In this document: one piece after another, positions 37,101-44,678 of the stretch
Layout of the letters: the number at the start of each line of letters is the position of its first letter
How positions within the stretch are numbered: the first letter of the stretch is position 1
Assembly: GCA_944390735.1 (NCBI GenBank)
Contig: CALXRL010000050.1
Span: forward strand, 1 to 64,000
DNA from: an uncultured Victivallales bacterium
GTDB lineage: Bacteria > Verrucomicrobiota > Lentisphaeria > Victivallales > UBA1829
Reading direction: 5' to 3'
DNA: 64,000 bases
The notes under the pieces: generated by a model
What the model was told of the DNA's origin: nothing
Databases searched by the model: none
Seen by the model: the letters and a program-made list of their open reading frames with translations, nothing else
Position numbers and translations under genes: made by a program

Positions 37101-38131
37101 CGGAACAGATCCTGCGGCAGGGCGGAACGGTGATCTACTGCGCTCTCTCCGCGGAGGAGCTGAAGCGCAAGGGCCTGAAGAGCGAACGCCGAACTGTCCG
37201 CCGAGCCCTGCTGTCCGGCGAGGATCCGTTTTCCAGAATGTTCCCGCCGAATCTGCTGCGGTGGCGCGACCGGCTGGAGGTGAACGCCATCCTGGATTCG
37301 AACGCCCGGGGAGACGGTCTCTTTCTTCTGCGGAAAAAAGGAAACGGACAGGAATGCTTTCTTCAGGTGTCGCCTGCGATGCTGGAGAAGCGGTACACCG
37401 ATCCGGTGCGTCAGGAGGCCATTGATCTGAGCGTGATCCGGCTGCATCAGCTGCTGTCCCGCGCGGAGACCTTTTTCGGAAGAGGAGTCTCCGAGGAGAC
37501 GGCGGTCCGGGTGATGACAACCCGCGGCGCCTCTTTCCGCAATCTGGAAACCTGGAATCTGCTGGGACCGTTTTTCACGGGGGGCCGGACGCCGGAACAG
37601 GCTCTGGCCGTCTCCTGGCCTGGCGAATCGCAGGCGCTGGAAGGGGATCTGAATCCGAATCACACCTATCGCACGGAAGAGGGACGGACTCTGGATTTCC
37701 GTGAAACCGTCATTACCGATCCGTCGGGCCGGAACAATCTGCGCAATGCGCTTTCCTGCCGCCGATCCGATGCGGTCGCCTATGCGGTCAAGCTGCTGCC
37801 GTCGGACAGGGAGAGAAGCGCCATTCTGCGGCTCGGATTCGACTATTTCGCCCGGGTGTTTGTGAACGGAACATGCGTGCTGAGCGTGGAAAAAACGCAT
37901 GGCCGTCCCAGGGCCGATCAGTTCCGGAAAACGATCCGTCTGAAAAAAGGAGTCAATGTCATCACGGTCAAATTGCACTCCGGCAGTGAAGGATTTGCGT
38001 TCTGGGCGAATCTTTCGGAGCCGGGGATCGCGGCGGAAGGCGTGGATGCTTCCTACGATCCGGGCGTGAAGGAGCTTCTGTATCTGCCCGGCATCAAGAT
38101 TCGGAATCCCTACGAGTTCCACTACTGGTGA
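34118..38131 (+). CDS. Giant secreted GH2-like protein (1337 aa) without a recognisable acid/base Glu
   Basis: Signal peptide (KKFFFLFVFLLPVLFYG), GH2 sugar-binding domain (LSGVWRFQAAES, NGNLIVFLNGKRVGE, EITGFLRPGKNVLTLF), immunoglobulin-like domain (WELDGAYLYTARI, FGFREIW) and TIM barrel. Strand four reads RHPSVIAWCTSMNAFC at ~residue 411-426: where GH2 enzymes have G-N-E this has M-N-A, so the acid/base Glu is missing. The nucleophile-like Glu is kept in FLLTEYAAI (~525). An amidotransferase-like region (GRGMMLFSTLDFSGREK) and a C-terminal binding sandwich (YFARVFVNGTCVL) follow, as in the 1856-residue protein. The ATG at 34118 has AAAGGA upstream and gives the signal peptide. It lies 52 bp behind its regulator. 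Confidence 0.82.
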   Translation: MKKFFFLFVFLLPVLFYGSERKELSGVWRFQAAESPEKLPDEDAWSSPGRSHLWVSPPKGSARKQDLKKTDNLWMTQVFEIPAGKSESRYLLDFERINGNLIVFLNGKRVGERPGPYGRLEITGFLRPGKNVLTLFNTRNYTGTSRTFRTDPLRWAARGPKAPGGPVPTGECKLGVEHVFLERRAVPVAVADAWTETSWRKKEIALHVELDASSAVEKLRLACEILDASGKRVLDLDRELASVTKGARNVTLMRKWENPIPWELDGAYLYTARIRLEDPSGKVLDRMEFPFGFREIWTEGRKVMMNGHPSRWRIEWAHFGLTEKSVSFFHLLGRNVIYEQPNAESWWRAWGDVPYFSQEWLSMADRNGIGVLLPLPSCSRLRGEFLTNAALEQQYREECGAFIRRYRRHPSVIAWCTSMNAFCPGDGIAPSGIGIRHPYGQKMEAVLNRSFEIVKKMDSTRLVYGHAEGNLGDLASGNVYPIFAPVQEVADWPSRWAEKGTMPYWASEYAAVYDGSYFKGKTFLLTEYAAINFGPDAYRRESLRQLENTLDIGLRSSLHGQIMAEVAPYAPLYWDVQELYITATDRAWRTWGVTAWHYFNFFVGYGNPPNPKRDLYNHWSRYADIKTPVTGRPAWANRLFDLHSRWMQPLLVYLAGSPVHTDRTHSFRSGETVRKQIAAVFDGPGSRRLSAEWTLQDASGRSLVSGKSPISLKAGDIRFFPIEFPAPEVRSRTEFLLKLCVTGEHGTKIEDSFPLEVFPTGQQKVTHPLIVFDPTGRSTPWLRECAQQLKPYRPGMSYRNGEILVIGREALRVGQALPFTPRDLKNGLRVLVLEQRPEVLEAMGFRMADVSARVVFFDRNAGVLTDGLKDQDLRYWRGSTDLFPEFQAPRKYDMNVAPRSTNRHVVASTVIETPAVPGFEPLLSAEFDLAYTPLLRMNYGRGMMLFSTLDFSGREKSDPAAMRLAGNLLRYVASAKCGERPTLLLRSGEDRSKEAEQILRQGGTVIYCALSAEELKRKGLKSERRTVRRALLSGEDPFSRMFPPNLLRWRDRLEVNAILDSNARGDGLFLLRKKGNGQECFLQVSPAMLEKRYTDPVRQEAIDLSVIRLHQLLSRAETFFGRGVSEETAVRVMTTRGASFRNLETWNLLGPFFTGGRTPEQALAVSWPGESQALEGDLNPNHTYRTEEGRTLDFRETVITDPSGRNNLRNALSCRRSDAVAYAVKLLPSDRERSAILRLGFDYFARVFVNGTCVLSVEKTHGRPRADQFRKTIRLKKGVNVITVKLHSGSEGFAFWANLSEPGIAAEGVDASYDPGVKELLYLPGIKIRNPYEFHYW

Positions 38132-38182
38132 GAATTCGTATTTGTTCAAAAAACGGTCAACAAACAGAAAGGAAATCGGAAG

Positions 38183-38875
38183 ATGAAAATGGCAATGTTT
38201 TTCGGGGCTGTTCTTGCGGCAGCGGCGCTCAGTGCGCAGGCGGCGGATGTGCCGGAACTGATTCAGCGGGTTCCCGCTGCAAAAGGCTATGAACTGCTTT
38301 ACAAGTTCAGCCCCCTGCGTCACGGACGGGGAGAATATGAGGTCAACAATGCCAAACGTTCGGATCGGAAACTCAAAAGAGTCGGCTATCTTCTGATTCT
38401 GAAGAGTGCCGACGGGAAGGAATCGTGGGCCTTTGCCTCCATGGACGCCTTTACACAGAATCTGAAAAAAGTCGGAGTTCCCACCGCCGAGACGGGAATC
38501 GTTCAGACGTTTGTGAACAATCTGGAGGTGGCGGGCAATGCCGCGGGATTGAAGACGGGAAAATTCGTCAAGGGCAATCTGGAATTTTTCCCCGGCAACT
38601 ACGGCGCATCCAACAGCGCGGCGGTTCCGGGCGCGGATGCGAAAAAGTACGATTTCGGGGATCATCCGTTCAATGCGAACAACGGACACGGCTGCATGCA
38701 GGTGCACAATTTTCAGGAGAAGCAGACGGTGATCGCCTACAATGCCATCGGCGGAAAGAAGTACTGCGAACTGGGAATCGGCAACAATCCGAAGGGTCAG
38801 CCGGACTGGACATTCTCCGGATCCGGGAAGAATTATGCATCGGCGGATCTGTTTGTCGTCGGTCTGTTTGAATAA
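38183..38875 (+). CDS. Secreted ~230-residue protein of unknown function
   Basis: Signal peptide MFFGAVLAAAALSAQA. The mature part has YELLYKFSPLRHGRGEYEVNN, KRVGYLLILKSADGKESWAFASMDAFT, and a C-terminal FGDHPFNANNGHGCMQVHNF followed by GIGNNPKGQPDWTFSG. This recalls a beta-rich domain that I associate with the C-termini of some Planctomycete sialate-O-acetylesterase-like proteins, but the assignment is from memory and tentative. Here it stands alone, inside a glycan-degradation operon, 51 bp after the GH2-like gene. A carbohydrate-binding or de-acetylation accessory role is possible; no catalytic residues can be named. Confidence 0.6.
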   Translation: MKMAMFFGAVLAAAALSAQAADVPELIQRVPAAKGYELLYKFSPLRHGRGEYEVNNAKRSDRKLKRVGYLLILKSADGKESWAFASMDAFTQNLKKVGVPTAETGIVQTFVNNLEVAGNAAGLKTGKFVKGNLEFFPGNYGASNSAAVPGADAKKYDFGDHPFNANNGHGCMQVHNFQEKQTVIAYNAIGGKKYCELGIGNNPKGQPDWTFSGSGKNYASADLFVVGLFE

Positions 38876-38883
38876 CGAACTGC

Positions 38884-38914
38884 CGGGATCCCCCGCCGCG
38901 GCGGAGGGATCCCG
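38884..38914 (+). other. Stable intercistronic hairpin before the pilin-like gene
   Basis: CGGGATCCCCCGCC (38884-38897) pairs with GGCGG-A-GGGATCCCG (38900-38914): a 14-bp stem with one bulged A and a minimal loop. There is no U-tract. It begins 9 bases after one stop and ends 22 bases before the next ATG, so it may limit readthrough or protect the upstream message end. Confidence 0.75.
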
Positions 38915-38935
38915 TGGCGGAGAACGGAAAATCCA

Positions 38936-39799
38936 ATGAAAACGAAGAACATCCGGGTGTGTTTTACCCTAGTGGAACTGCTGGTCTGCATTGCGGTGAT
39001 TGCCATTCTGGTTTCGCTGCTTCTTCCGGCGCTGGCGAAGGCCAGGCGTTCCGTGCAGGATGTCTCCTGCAAGACGAGAATGAAACAGATCGGGATTGCG
39101 CAGTCCTCCTATTCCGGCGATTTCGACAGCTGGATCGTTTCGACTCCGAAATGGGCCATGATTCTGGCGGGCGGACAGCTCTATACCAATCTCTGGAACA
39201 CCTGGGAGGCGCTTGCCCGGAGGGGCCCCTATGGACTCTCCTTTTTTGAACCGCGGAAACGGACGTTCAACGGTGAATCCTTTGTGATGTATTCTCCGGA
39301 TTTCTGCTGTCCGGGCGAGCCGGAGCCGGCAAGTTCGCCGGAGGCGTCCCATTACCGGTTCATCAACGGCTACCGCGGACTTCAGATCGGCGCGAATCCG
39401 TTTCTGATCGGGACCGATTCCAAACCGGACAACGATTATTACAAAACCGGGAGAAGACGGAAAACTTCCTCCGTGTTCTCTCCCTCGCTGGCGCTGTTTG
39501 CCGGGGATCTCGGACGCAAGGAGTACGAGACCAATACTTTGATTATTGAACCCGGCTATGTTTCGTTCCGCCACGGAGCCGGCGATTTGCGGAACATTGA
39601 TGATCTTTATACCAATGATTTTTCCGCTCTTCAGACCACGGTGCCGCGGGGAAGGGGAAACTGTCTCTTCTATGACGGACACGTTTCCTCGGTCGGCGCC
39701 TGGGAGATGGTTTCCGAAGAGCCCAATTACGAGGGGTGTCTTCTGATGAACAGCAAGTTTTTCTTTAAAAAAGGTTTTGTTCCCACCGGATGGGACTGA
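38936..39799 (+). CDS. Pilin-like protein (prepilin N-terminal domain)
   Basis: 287 residues. The N-terminus [20 protein letters not shown] is the pseudopilin helix with Glu at +5; Cys occupies the position where Gly normally precedes the cleavage site. The soluble part contains [19 protein letters not shown] (closely similar to the 27048 protein), FCCPGEPE and the C-terminal [10 protein letters not shown] block. Fourth gene of the operon begun by the regulator at 33016; followed 20 bp later by an SGNH hydrolase. A strong RNA hairpin precedes it. Confidence 0.88.
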   Translation: MKTKNIRVCFTLVELLVCIAVIAILVSLLLPALAKARRSVQDVSCKTRMKQIGIAQSSYSGDFDSWIVSTPKWAMILAGGQLYTNLWNTWEALARRGPYGLSFFEPRKRTFNGESFVMYSPDFCCPGEPEPASSPEASHYRFINGYRGLQIGANPFLIGTDSKPDNDYYKTGRRRKTSSVFSPSLALFAGDLGRKEYETNTLIIEPGYVSFRHGAGDLRNIDDLYTNDFSALQTTVPRGRGNCLFYDGHVSSVGAWEMVSEEPNYEGCLLMNSKFFFKKGFVPTGWD

Positions 39800-39819
39800 G
39801 CCGGAAAGGATCGTTTGCA

Positions 39820-41145
39820 ATGAAATCCGGTTTGAGTCTGGTGTTGTCGGTGTTCTGTTTCTGTTCCGTGGCGGTGTCCGCTCCGTCGCCGGGGGGAGCT
39901 TCCGAGTCCGGCGTGCGGGAATTTACGGTTCGCGAAGGACTTCCCAACTTCCGGAAGAAAGTGGAGTCGGGGAGCGCGGCGGTCGCCTATTTCGGCGGCA
40001 GCATTACCGAACAGAACGGATGGCGGATCCTGAGCTACGAATTCCTGCGGGATCATTACTGGGATGCGACGTTCCGGCGGGTTGACGCGGCCATCGGCGG
40101 AACCGGTTCTCTTCTCGGAGTTTTCCGGATGGATCGGGATGTCCTTGCCGGGAAACCGGATCTGATTTTTGTGGAATTTGCCGTCAACGACCGGAACCGG
40201 CCGTCTATGGAAATCCGGCGGTCCATGGAGGGAATTGTCCGGAAGACCCGGCGGGTCCTGCCGGAAACCGATCTCTGTTTTGTCTATACCATCGTCGAGC
40301 AGGATCTGAACGATCTTCAGCAGGGGAAGGCCAGCCGTGCCGTCCGGGTTATGGAGGAGGTTGCCGATCATTACGGGATCCCTTCCGTGCATATGGGAGT
40401 CCGGGTGGCGGAACTGGCGAAGCAGGGAAAACTGCTTTTCCGCGCGGGACGGGAGAATGTGAAAATCGTATCCGGCTCGGAACTGAATCTCAGTTCCGAT
40501 CTTCCCGTGACCGCCGACGGGAAAATTCCATTTTCCGCCGACGGCGTTCATCCCTATGAGAATACCGGTCATCTGCTGTATGCGGATGCGCTGAAGCGTG
40601 CGCTTCCCGCGATGCTGAAGGCCGGTCGTCCGGGGAAGCGTCCGCTTCCTCCGCCGCTCTGTGCGGACAACGATGAACACACCGCCGCTCTGACCTGGAA
40701 GAATCCCGCGGTGAAGTGCCGGGGACGGGTGGAAAATGTGGATCCGGAAGGTCCGGTCGGTCGTGCCTTTCTTGCCCGGATGCCCGAGCTGCGGAAGTTC
40801 TCGCCCGGAAGCGAAGTGGAGTTCCGCTTTCAGGGGCGCTGCGCCCTTCTGTATGGACTTTTCGGGCCGGGATGCGGATCCCTGGAGATTTCCGTGGACG
40901 GCGGGGCTCCGCGAACGGAGTCTTTTTTTGATTCGTACAGCACATATTACCGGATCGGAGCCATCGGTCTTGCGGATTCCCTGCCGGATGGCGTGCATAC
41001 GATCCGCATCCGGGTGACGGGGACTCCTCTGGACAAGAGGGCACGTCTGGCGGATCAAACGCGCTTCGACGCCTCTCCGGAGGAGTACCGGGCTCTGGAC
41101 GGCTATTTCGGAGCGGTTTTTGTCGAGGGACGGGCGGTTCCCTGA
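39820..41145 (+). CDS. Secreted SGNH/GDSL hydrolase, probable carbohydrate esterase
   Basis: 441 residues with a signal peptide (SGLSLVLSVFCFCSVAVSA). SGNH blocks: AVAYFGGSITEQNGW (Ser nucleophile in a GGSIT variant of GDS), AIGGTGS (Gly), VEFAVNDRN (Asn) and FSADGVHPYENTGH (Asp-x-x-His). Residues ~290-440 form an extra beta-rich domain (EVEFRFQGRCALLYGLFGPGCGSLEISVDGG) with a sugar-binding or CE2-like jelly-roll look. Likely removes acetyl groups from glycans degraded by the same operon; substrate unknown. The ATG at 39820 is chosen over 39790, which overlaps the previous gene and would spoil the signal peptide; GGAAAGGA is upstream. Confidence 0.83.
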   Translation: MKSGLSLVLSVFCFCSVAVSAPSPGGASESGVREFTVREGLPNFRKKVESGSAAVAYFGGSITEQNGWRILSYEFLRDHYWDATFRRVDAAIGGTGSLLGVFRMDRDVLAGKPDLIFVEFAVNDRNRPSMEIRRSMEGIVRKTRRVLPETDLCFVYTIVEQDLNDLQQGKASRAVRVMEEVADHYGIPSVHMGVRVAELAKQGKLLFRAGRENVKIVSGSELNLSSDLPVTADGKIPFSADGVHPYENTGHLLYADALKRALPAMLKAGRPGKRPLPPPLCADNDEHTAALTWKNPAVKCRGRVENVDPEGPVGRAFLARMPELRKFSPGSEVEFRFQGRCALLYGLFGPGCGSLEISVDGGAPRTESFFDSYSTYYRIGAIGLADSLPDGVHTIRIRVTGTPLDKRARLADQTRFDASPEEYRALDGYFGAVFVEGRAVP

Positions 41146-41259
41146 TTTCGGGAACCGGCTCCGTTGCGAATCTGTTTTCAAGAGAGAGGGGAGAGGGGGG
41201 CGGAGGGACCGTCCGGAATCTCCGGGAAGTTCCGGAGGAACGGAGGTCCCCTCCGGTTT

Positions 41260-43881
41260 TCAGCGTAGAAGCAGGACCCGTCCGACCATGCCGGAACGCA
41301 GTTTTTCCTCTCCGGGACGTCCCCACTTCCACCGGTAGTGCGGATAGGAGAGAATCTCGTTCAGGATCAGATTGCCGACTGAAATGACGATCCGGTTTCG
41401 TCCAACTTTCAGCCAGGGTCCGATTCGGAATTCGAAGGGGCCCCACATCCGTTCTCCCGCTTTTTGACCGTTGACCGTGACGACGGCCGTATGGAACACC
41501 TGCTCCAGACGGAGGAGTTCGGTTCCGGTGACGGATTCCAGTTCAAAATCCCGGCAGTAGTCCATGGTTCCGCTGAAGAATTTCATTTCCCACTCCTCCC
41601 AGAAACGGAGGTCGTCGACGGAGCGTCCCCGCATGATTCCATCCGGGAGCAGGAGGAAGCCGCGTCCGGTTTCCACCTGTTTTTCGGGGTCCAGACGGAT
41701 GGTCCAGTTCCGGGAGAGATCCAGAATTTCCTCCGGCGTCTTTTCCGGTTCTGTGTGCGGCAGAGGCGGCTGATCCGGATCAAAGGAGAGCCAGAAGGCC
41801 TCGTGCTCCGAGAGGGAGAGCTCGACGGCGGCTGCGCCGGAGAGATTTTGCGAAGGAAGCGCCCGGACCGTTCCCGTTTCACAGTTCCAGTATTCGGCGC
41901 GTCCGGAGGCTCCCGGCACGGTCAGTCGGGAGGCAAACGGCTTCCCGGAATTGTTGGAGATCCAGAGAAAGTGGCGTCTGCCGATGATGCGCCGCGTGGT
42001 GAGAATCCCTGTTGCCTCCCGGTCAAAGCGAAGGGAGGGCGGAACCTCGTCCGGCAGAAGCTCCGGACGGGTCCTCCGGAAATGGCCGCTTCCTTCGATT
42101 TTCCGCAGGATTTCCGCAAGTTCCGGATCGTTTTCCCCGTGTTCGGCGGAGGCGTTCGGGAGCGATCCGGTCGCCAGAAGCGTTCCGCCCGCGCGGACAA
42201 GGTCCAGCAGGCGGCGGGCAATGGAAAGCGGAAGGAGCTTCAGCGGGGGAAGAATCACGGTATCAAAGGCAAAGTCGCCCCGGACCAGTGTTTTCCCCTG
42301 AACGGTCATTTCCTCGAAATAGTGTCGGTCCGCGATCAGAAAATCAGTCTGATGGAAGCGCAGACGTTTCTGAATTTCCTGATAGAGAGAGTCCATGTTC
42401 CGGATTTCCGCTTCGGGTCCTTCGGCAGCGAGGGCGTCCGCGCGGTATTCCCCCCGATGCTCGAAGGCGCGGGAGAAAAGAGCTTCTCCGCCGCAGAGCG
42501 CCCAGACGGAATCCATCGGACAGAGCAGCAGAATGGAGGTGTGGAGCCTTCCGTGGTCGTTGATCCAGCATGCACGCTGCGTGAAGGTGGTCCAGAGATG
42601 GAGGAGCGGCCAGTAGGGATTCCACTCATAGAAGTCCGGCGGATAGGAGACACGATCAATGTCCGGATTGGTGTTGATTCCGTGGAGGATCGGCTGGGTG
42701 ATTCCCCAGGCGACGGCGGCTCCGGCGGCATCCTTGAGTTCTCCCGGCGTCAGATCCCAGTTCGCAATACCGAGAATTTCGCTCATATTGCCCCGGCTTT
42801 CCCATTCGCAGACCGACGCCGTTTCGCAGAAGAGCTGCGGTTCCGTCAGAATGGTTTTGAAAAGGGTGTCGGTCCCAGGCATTGAGCTGGCGCGCTGCAT
42901 CAGAAAATAACTGCCGCACTGCATTGCCTGCTGATAGAGATCGCCTTCCCAGTAATGGCAGGTCATGTACATTCCGCGCTGTCGGCACCAGTCGGTCATG
43001 GGTCTGGCGAAGGATTCCATGTAGCAGTGGGAGAGCGCGTCGAACCAGTCCCATCGGGCCTTGCTCCAGGCGCCCTCCTGATCCTCTTCGATCAGGAGGG
43101 GAAGCGCCAGTGCGATGTCGTATCCGGCGCGCTGACGGAACTGTTCCGCGAGATCTTCCGAGTAGGCCATTTTGTATCCCCAGTCGCCTTCCTGATCCAC
43201 AAAGATTCCGCGCATCACATTGCCGAAACAGGAGGATACGGTTTTTTCATACAGATCGTGTTCGACTTCGCACCAGGCGCGGAACAGACGGTGATCCAAA
43301 TAGCTGTTCCGGTACTGAGTCGGAGGATCGGTATAGACCTGGAAGGAGAACACGGTCCAGGTTTCGTCGTCCGGCGGCGTCCATCCGGATTCGATTTTCC
43401 GGAATGTCGCGCTGGAGAGGCGTCCGTCGGAGGTGCGTCTGGCGGCGACGGCGAACAGCACTTCCGCACTTTTCTGAAAGGGTTTCTCCTTCCGGCATTC
43501 GGAAACGGTCCATTCCAGGGAGCGCGCGGCCAGTTCCGGGTGATCCTTCAGAAAGTATTTATCCGGGAAACAGGGATCCCCGATGGTATAGGTCACGTGC
43601 ATTCCGTGGCGGGCGGTTTCCTCCAGAGCGTTCCGGAAGAGATCCAGCCATTTTTCGCTCATCCAGAAATCCAGCGGCGGGGTCGGCCAGAACCGGGCGT
43701 GCACATAGCCCGGATTCAAATTCTGTTCGCACATTCCAGCCGCCTGGGAACGGATCCGGGCGGTTCGAAAGGCTCCGTTCCAGAACCAGAAGGCATGGGG
43801 AGCATAAAAGGCGTCCGGTTTTGGAAAATCCGTCTCCCGCAGATCCTTTGTTCCGCGGTTTGAAAACGTTTGCTGCTGCAT
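41260..43881 (-). CDS. GH106-like glycoside hydrolase (possible alpha-L-rhamnosidase)
   Basis: 873 residues without a signal peptide, so probably cytoplasmic. The N-terminus APHAFWFWNGAFRTARIRSQAAGM and the barrel segment GIFVDQEGDWGYKMAYSEDLAEQFRQRAGYDI follow the pattern of GH106 and related uncharacterised enzymes; CHYWEGDLYQQAMQCGSYFLMQRASSMPG is a later core motif. The C-terminal ~170 residues are a GH2-type sugar-binding sandwich (VFHTAVVTVNGQKAGERMWGPFEFRI). GH106 members cleave terminal rhamnose, but the substrate here is inferred from family only. Single gene, convergent with the SGNH gene. Upstream (43882-44194) I see no convincing promoter for it. Confidence 0.75.
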   Translation of the reverse strand: MQQQTFSNRGTKDLRETDFPKPDAFYAPHAFWFWNGAFRTARIRSQAAGMCEQNLNPGYVHARFWPTPPLDFWMSEKWLDLFRNALEETARHGMHVTYTIGDPCFPDKYFLKDHPELAARSLEWTVSECRKEKPFQKSAEVLFAVAARRTSDGRLSSATFRKIESGWTPPDDETWTVFSFQVYTDPPTQYRNSYLDHRLFRAWCEVEHDLYEKTVSSCFGNVMRGIFVDQEGDWGYKMAYSEDLAEQFRQRAGYDIALALPLLIEEDQEGAWSKARWDWFDALSHCYMESFARPMTDWCRQRGMYMTCHYWEGDLYQQAMQCGSYFLMQRASSMPGTDTLFKTILTEPQLFCETASVCEWESRGNMSEILGIANWDLTPGELKDAAGAAVAWGITQPILHGINTNPDIDRVSYPPDFYEWNPYWPLLHLWTTFTQRACWINDHGRLHTSILLLCPMDSVWALCGGEALFSRAFEHRGEYRADALAAEGPEAEIRNMDSLYQEIQKRLRFHQTDFLIADRHYFEEMTVQGKTLVRGDFAFDTVILPPLKLLPLSIARRLLDLVRAGGTLLATGSLPNASAEHGENDPELAEILRKIEGSGHFRRTRPELLPDEVPPSLRFDREATGILTTRRIIGRRHFLWISNNSGKPFASRLTVPGASGRAEYWNCETGTVRALPSQNLSGAAAVELSLSEHEAFWLSFDPDQPPLPHTEPEKTPEEILDLSRNWTIRLDPEKQVETGRGFLLLPDGIMRGRSVDDLRFWEEWEMKFFSGTMDYCRDFELESVTGTELLRLEQVFHTAVVTVNGQKAGERMWGPFEFRIGPWLKVGRNRIVISVGNLILNEILSYPHYRWKWGRPGEEKLRSGMVGRVLLLR

Positions 43882-44139
43882 GGCAGTTCGCTCCTGCTGT
43901 TGAGGTTGCTTGTGTTTCGTTTCCCGATCGGGACAATGTCCGGGACTTTATGTTGTCAATACGGATAGAGTTGTCCGAATGATTTTTCAAGTCCCGGAAC
44001 AAAGGAAATCCGGATTTTTCAGCCGGTTTTTTCCGGGATCGCGTCCGGATGGACACCTGTCCGCAGACTCGGGAGTTTCCGGAAGAGCGTCAGAGAAAAT
44101 CCGGGATGTGTCCGCGGAAGCCTTCTTTCGGAGAATCAC

Positions 44140-44167
44140 TTGCAAAAATGGAAAAAAACGCTATATT
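44140..44167 (+). promoter_or_regulatory. Probable sigma-70 promoter of the metal-efflux operon
   Basis: TTGCAA (44140-44145) and TATATT (44162-44167) with a 16-base spacer, ~28 bp upstream of the ATG at 44195. Confidence 0.6.
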
Positions 44168-44194
44168 TCCCGGACAGCAGGAGCAGTATTTCCC

Positions 44195-44581
44195 ATGAGA
44201 AATCGGAACAGATGGAAATGGAAAACCGGATTTTCCGCTTTTTTTGCGGCGGCGCTTCTGCTTCAAATTTTCTGCTGTCTCTTTTTCCTTTTGCACGGTC
44301 TGGAGCATGGCGCGGAGCCGGCGGGTTTTTCCGTCAGGACCTGCGCGGGGTCGGTCTGCCACCATCACGAGGAGACGAACTCCTTTTATCACGGGGGAAA
44401 AGAGGAGAAACGTCTTTCCGACGGAAAGATTCTGCCGGAGGATGCGGATTTCCCGCTTCTGCCGTTCTGGTTTCTTCCGCGTCCGGAAGAGATGATTTCC
44501 CGCAGTACGCTTTTTTCTCAGGAGAACTGGTTTTCCGACCGATCCGTTCTGTTTTTATGGAACAGAACGTTCCTTTGCTGA
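44195..44581 (+). CDS. Small membrane-anchored Cys/His-rich protein upstream of CusBA
   Basis: 128 residues, not recognised as any named family. A hydrophobic N-terminal segment (FSAFFAAALLLQIFCCLFFLL) acts as signal anchor. It is followed by HGLEHGAEP and a potential metal site CAGSVCHHHEE, then a further YHGGKEEKR. The AGGAG before the ATG and the promoter directly upstream support real expression. It precedes the efflux adaptor gene by 97 bp on the same strand. Metal capture or sensing in the periplasm is an inference from composition and position. Confidence 0.6.
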   Translation: MRNRNRWKWKTGFSAFFAAALLLQIFCCLFFLLHGLEHGAEPAGFSVRTCAGSVCHHHEETNSFYHGGKEEKRLSDGKILPEDADFPLLPFWFLPRPEEMISRSTLFSQENWFSDRSVLFLWNRTFLC

Positions 44582-44678
44582 GTCTGTCTGTCATGAAAAT
44601 TCCGTTCCGGCGCATGGAACGGAGGATTCTTCTCCCGCCCTTCGGGGCATTGCAATGACAAACGACACAAAGGATTGA

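Noticed and set aside
43943..43990. Promoter for the GH106-like gene (TTGAAA with TATCCG, or TTGACA with TTGTCC)
   Set aside because: The -10 elements are poor, and neither arrangement is better than chance in this AT-richer gap.
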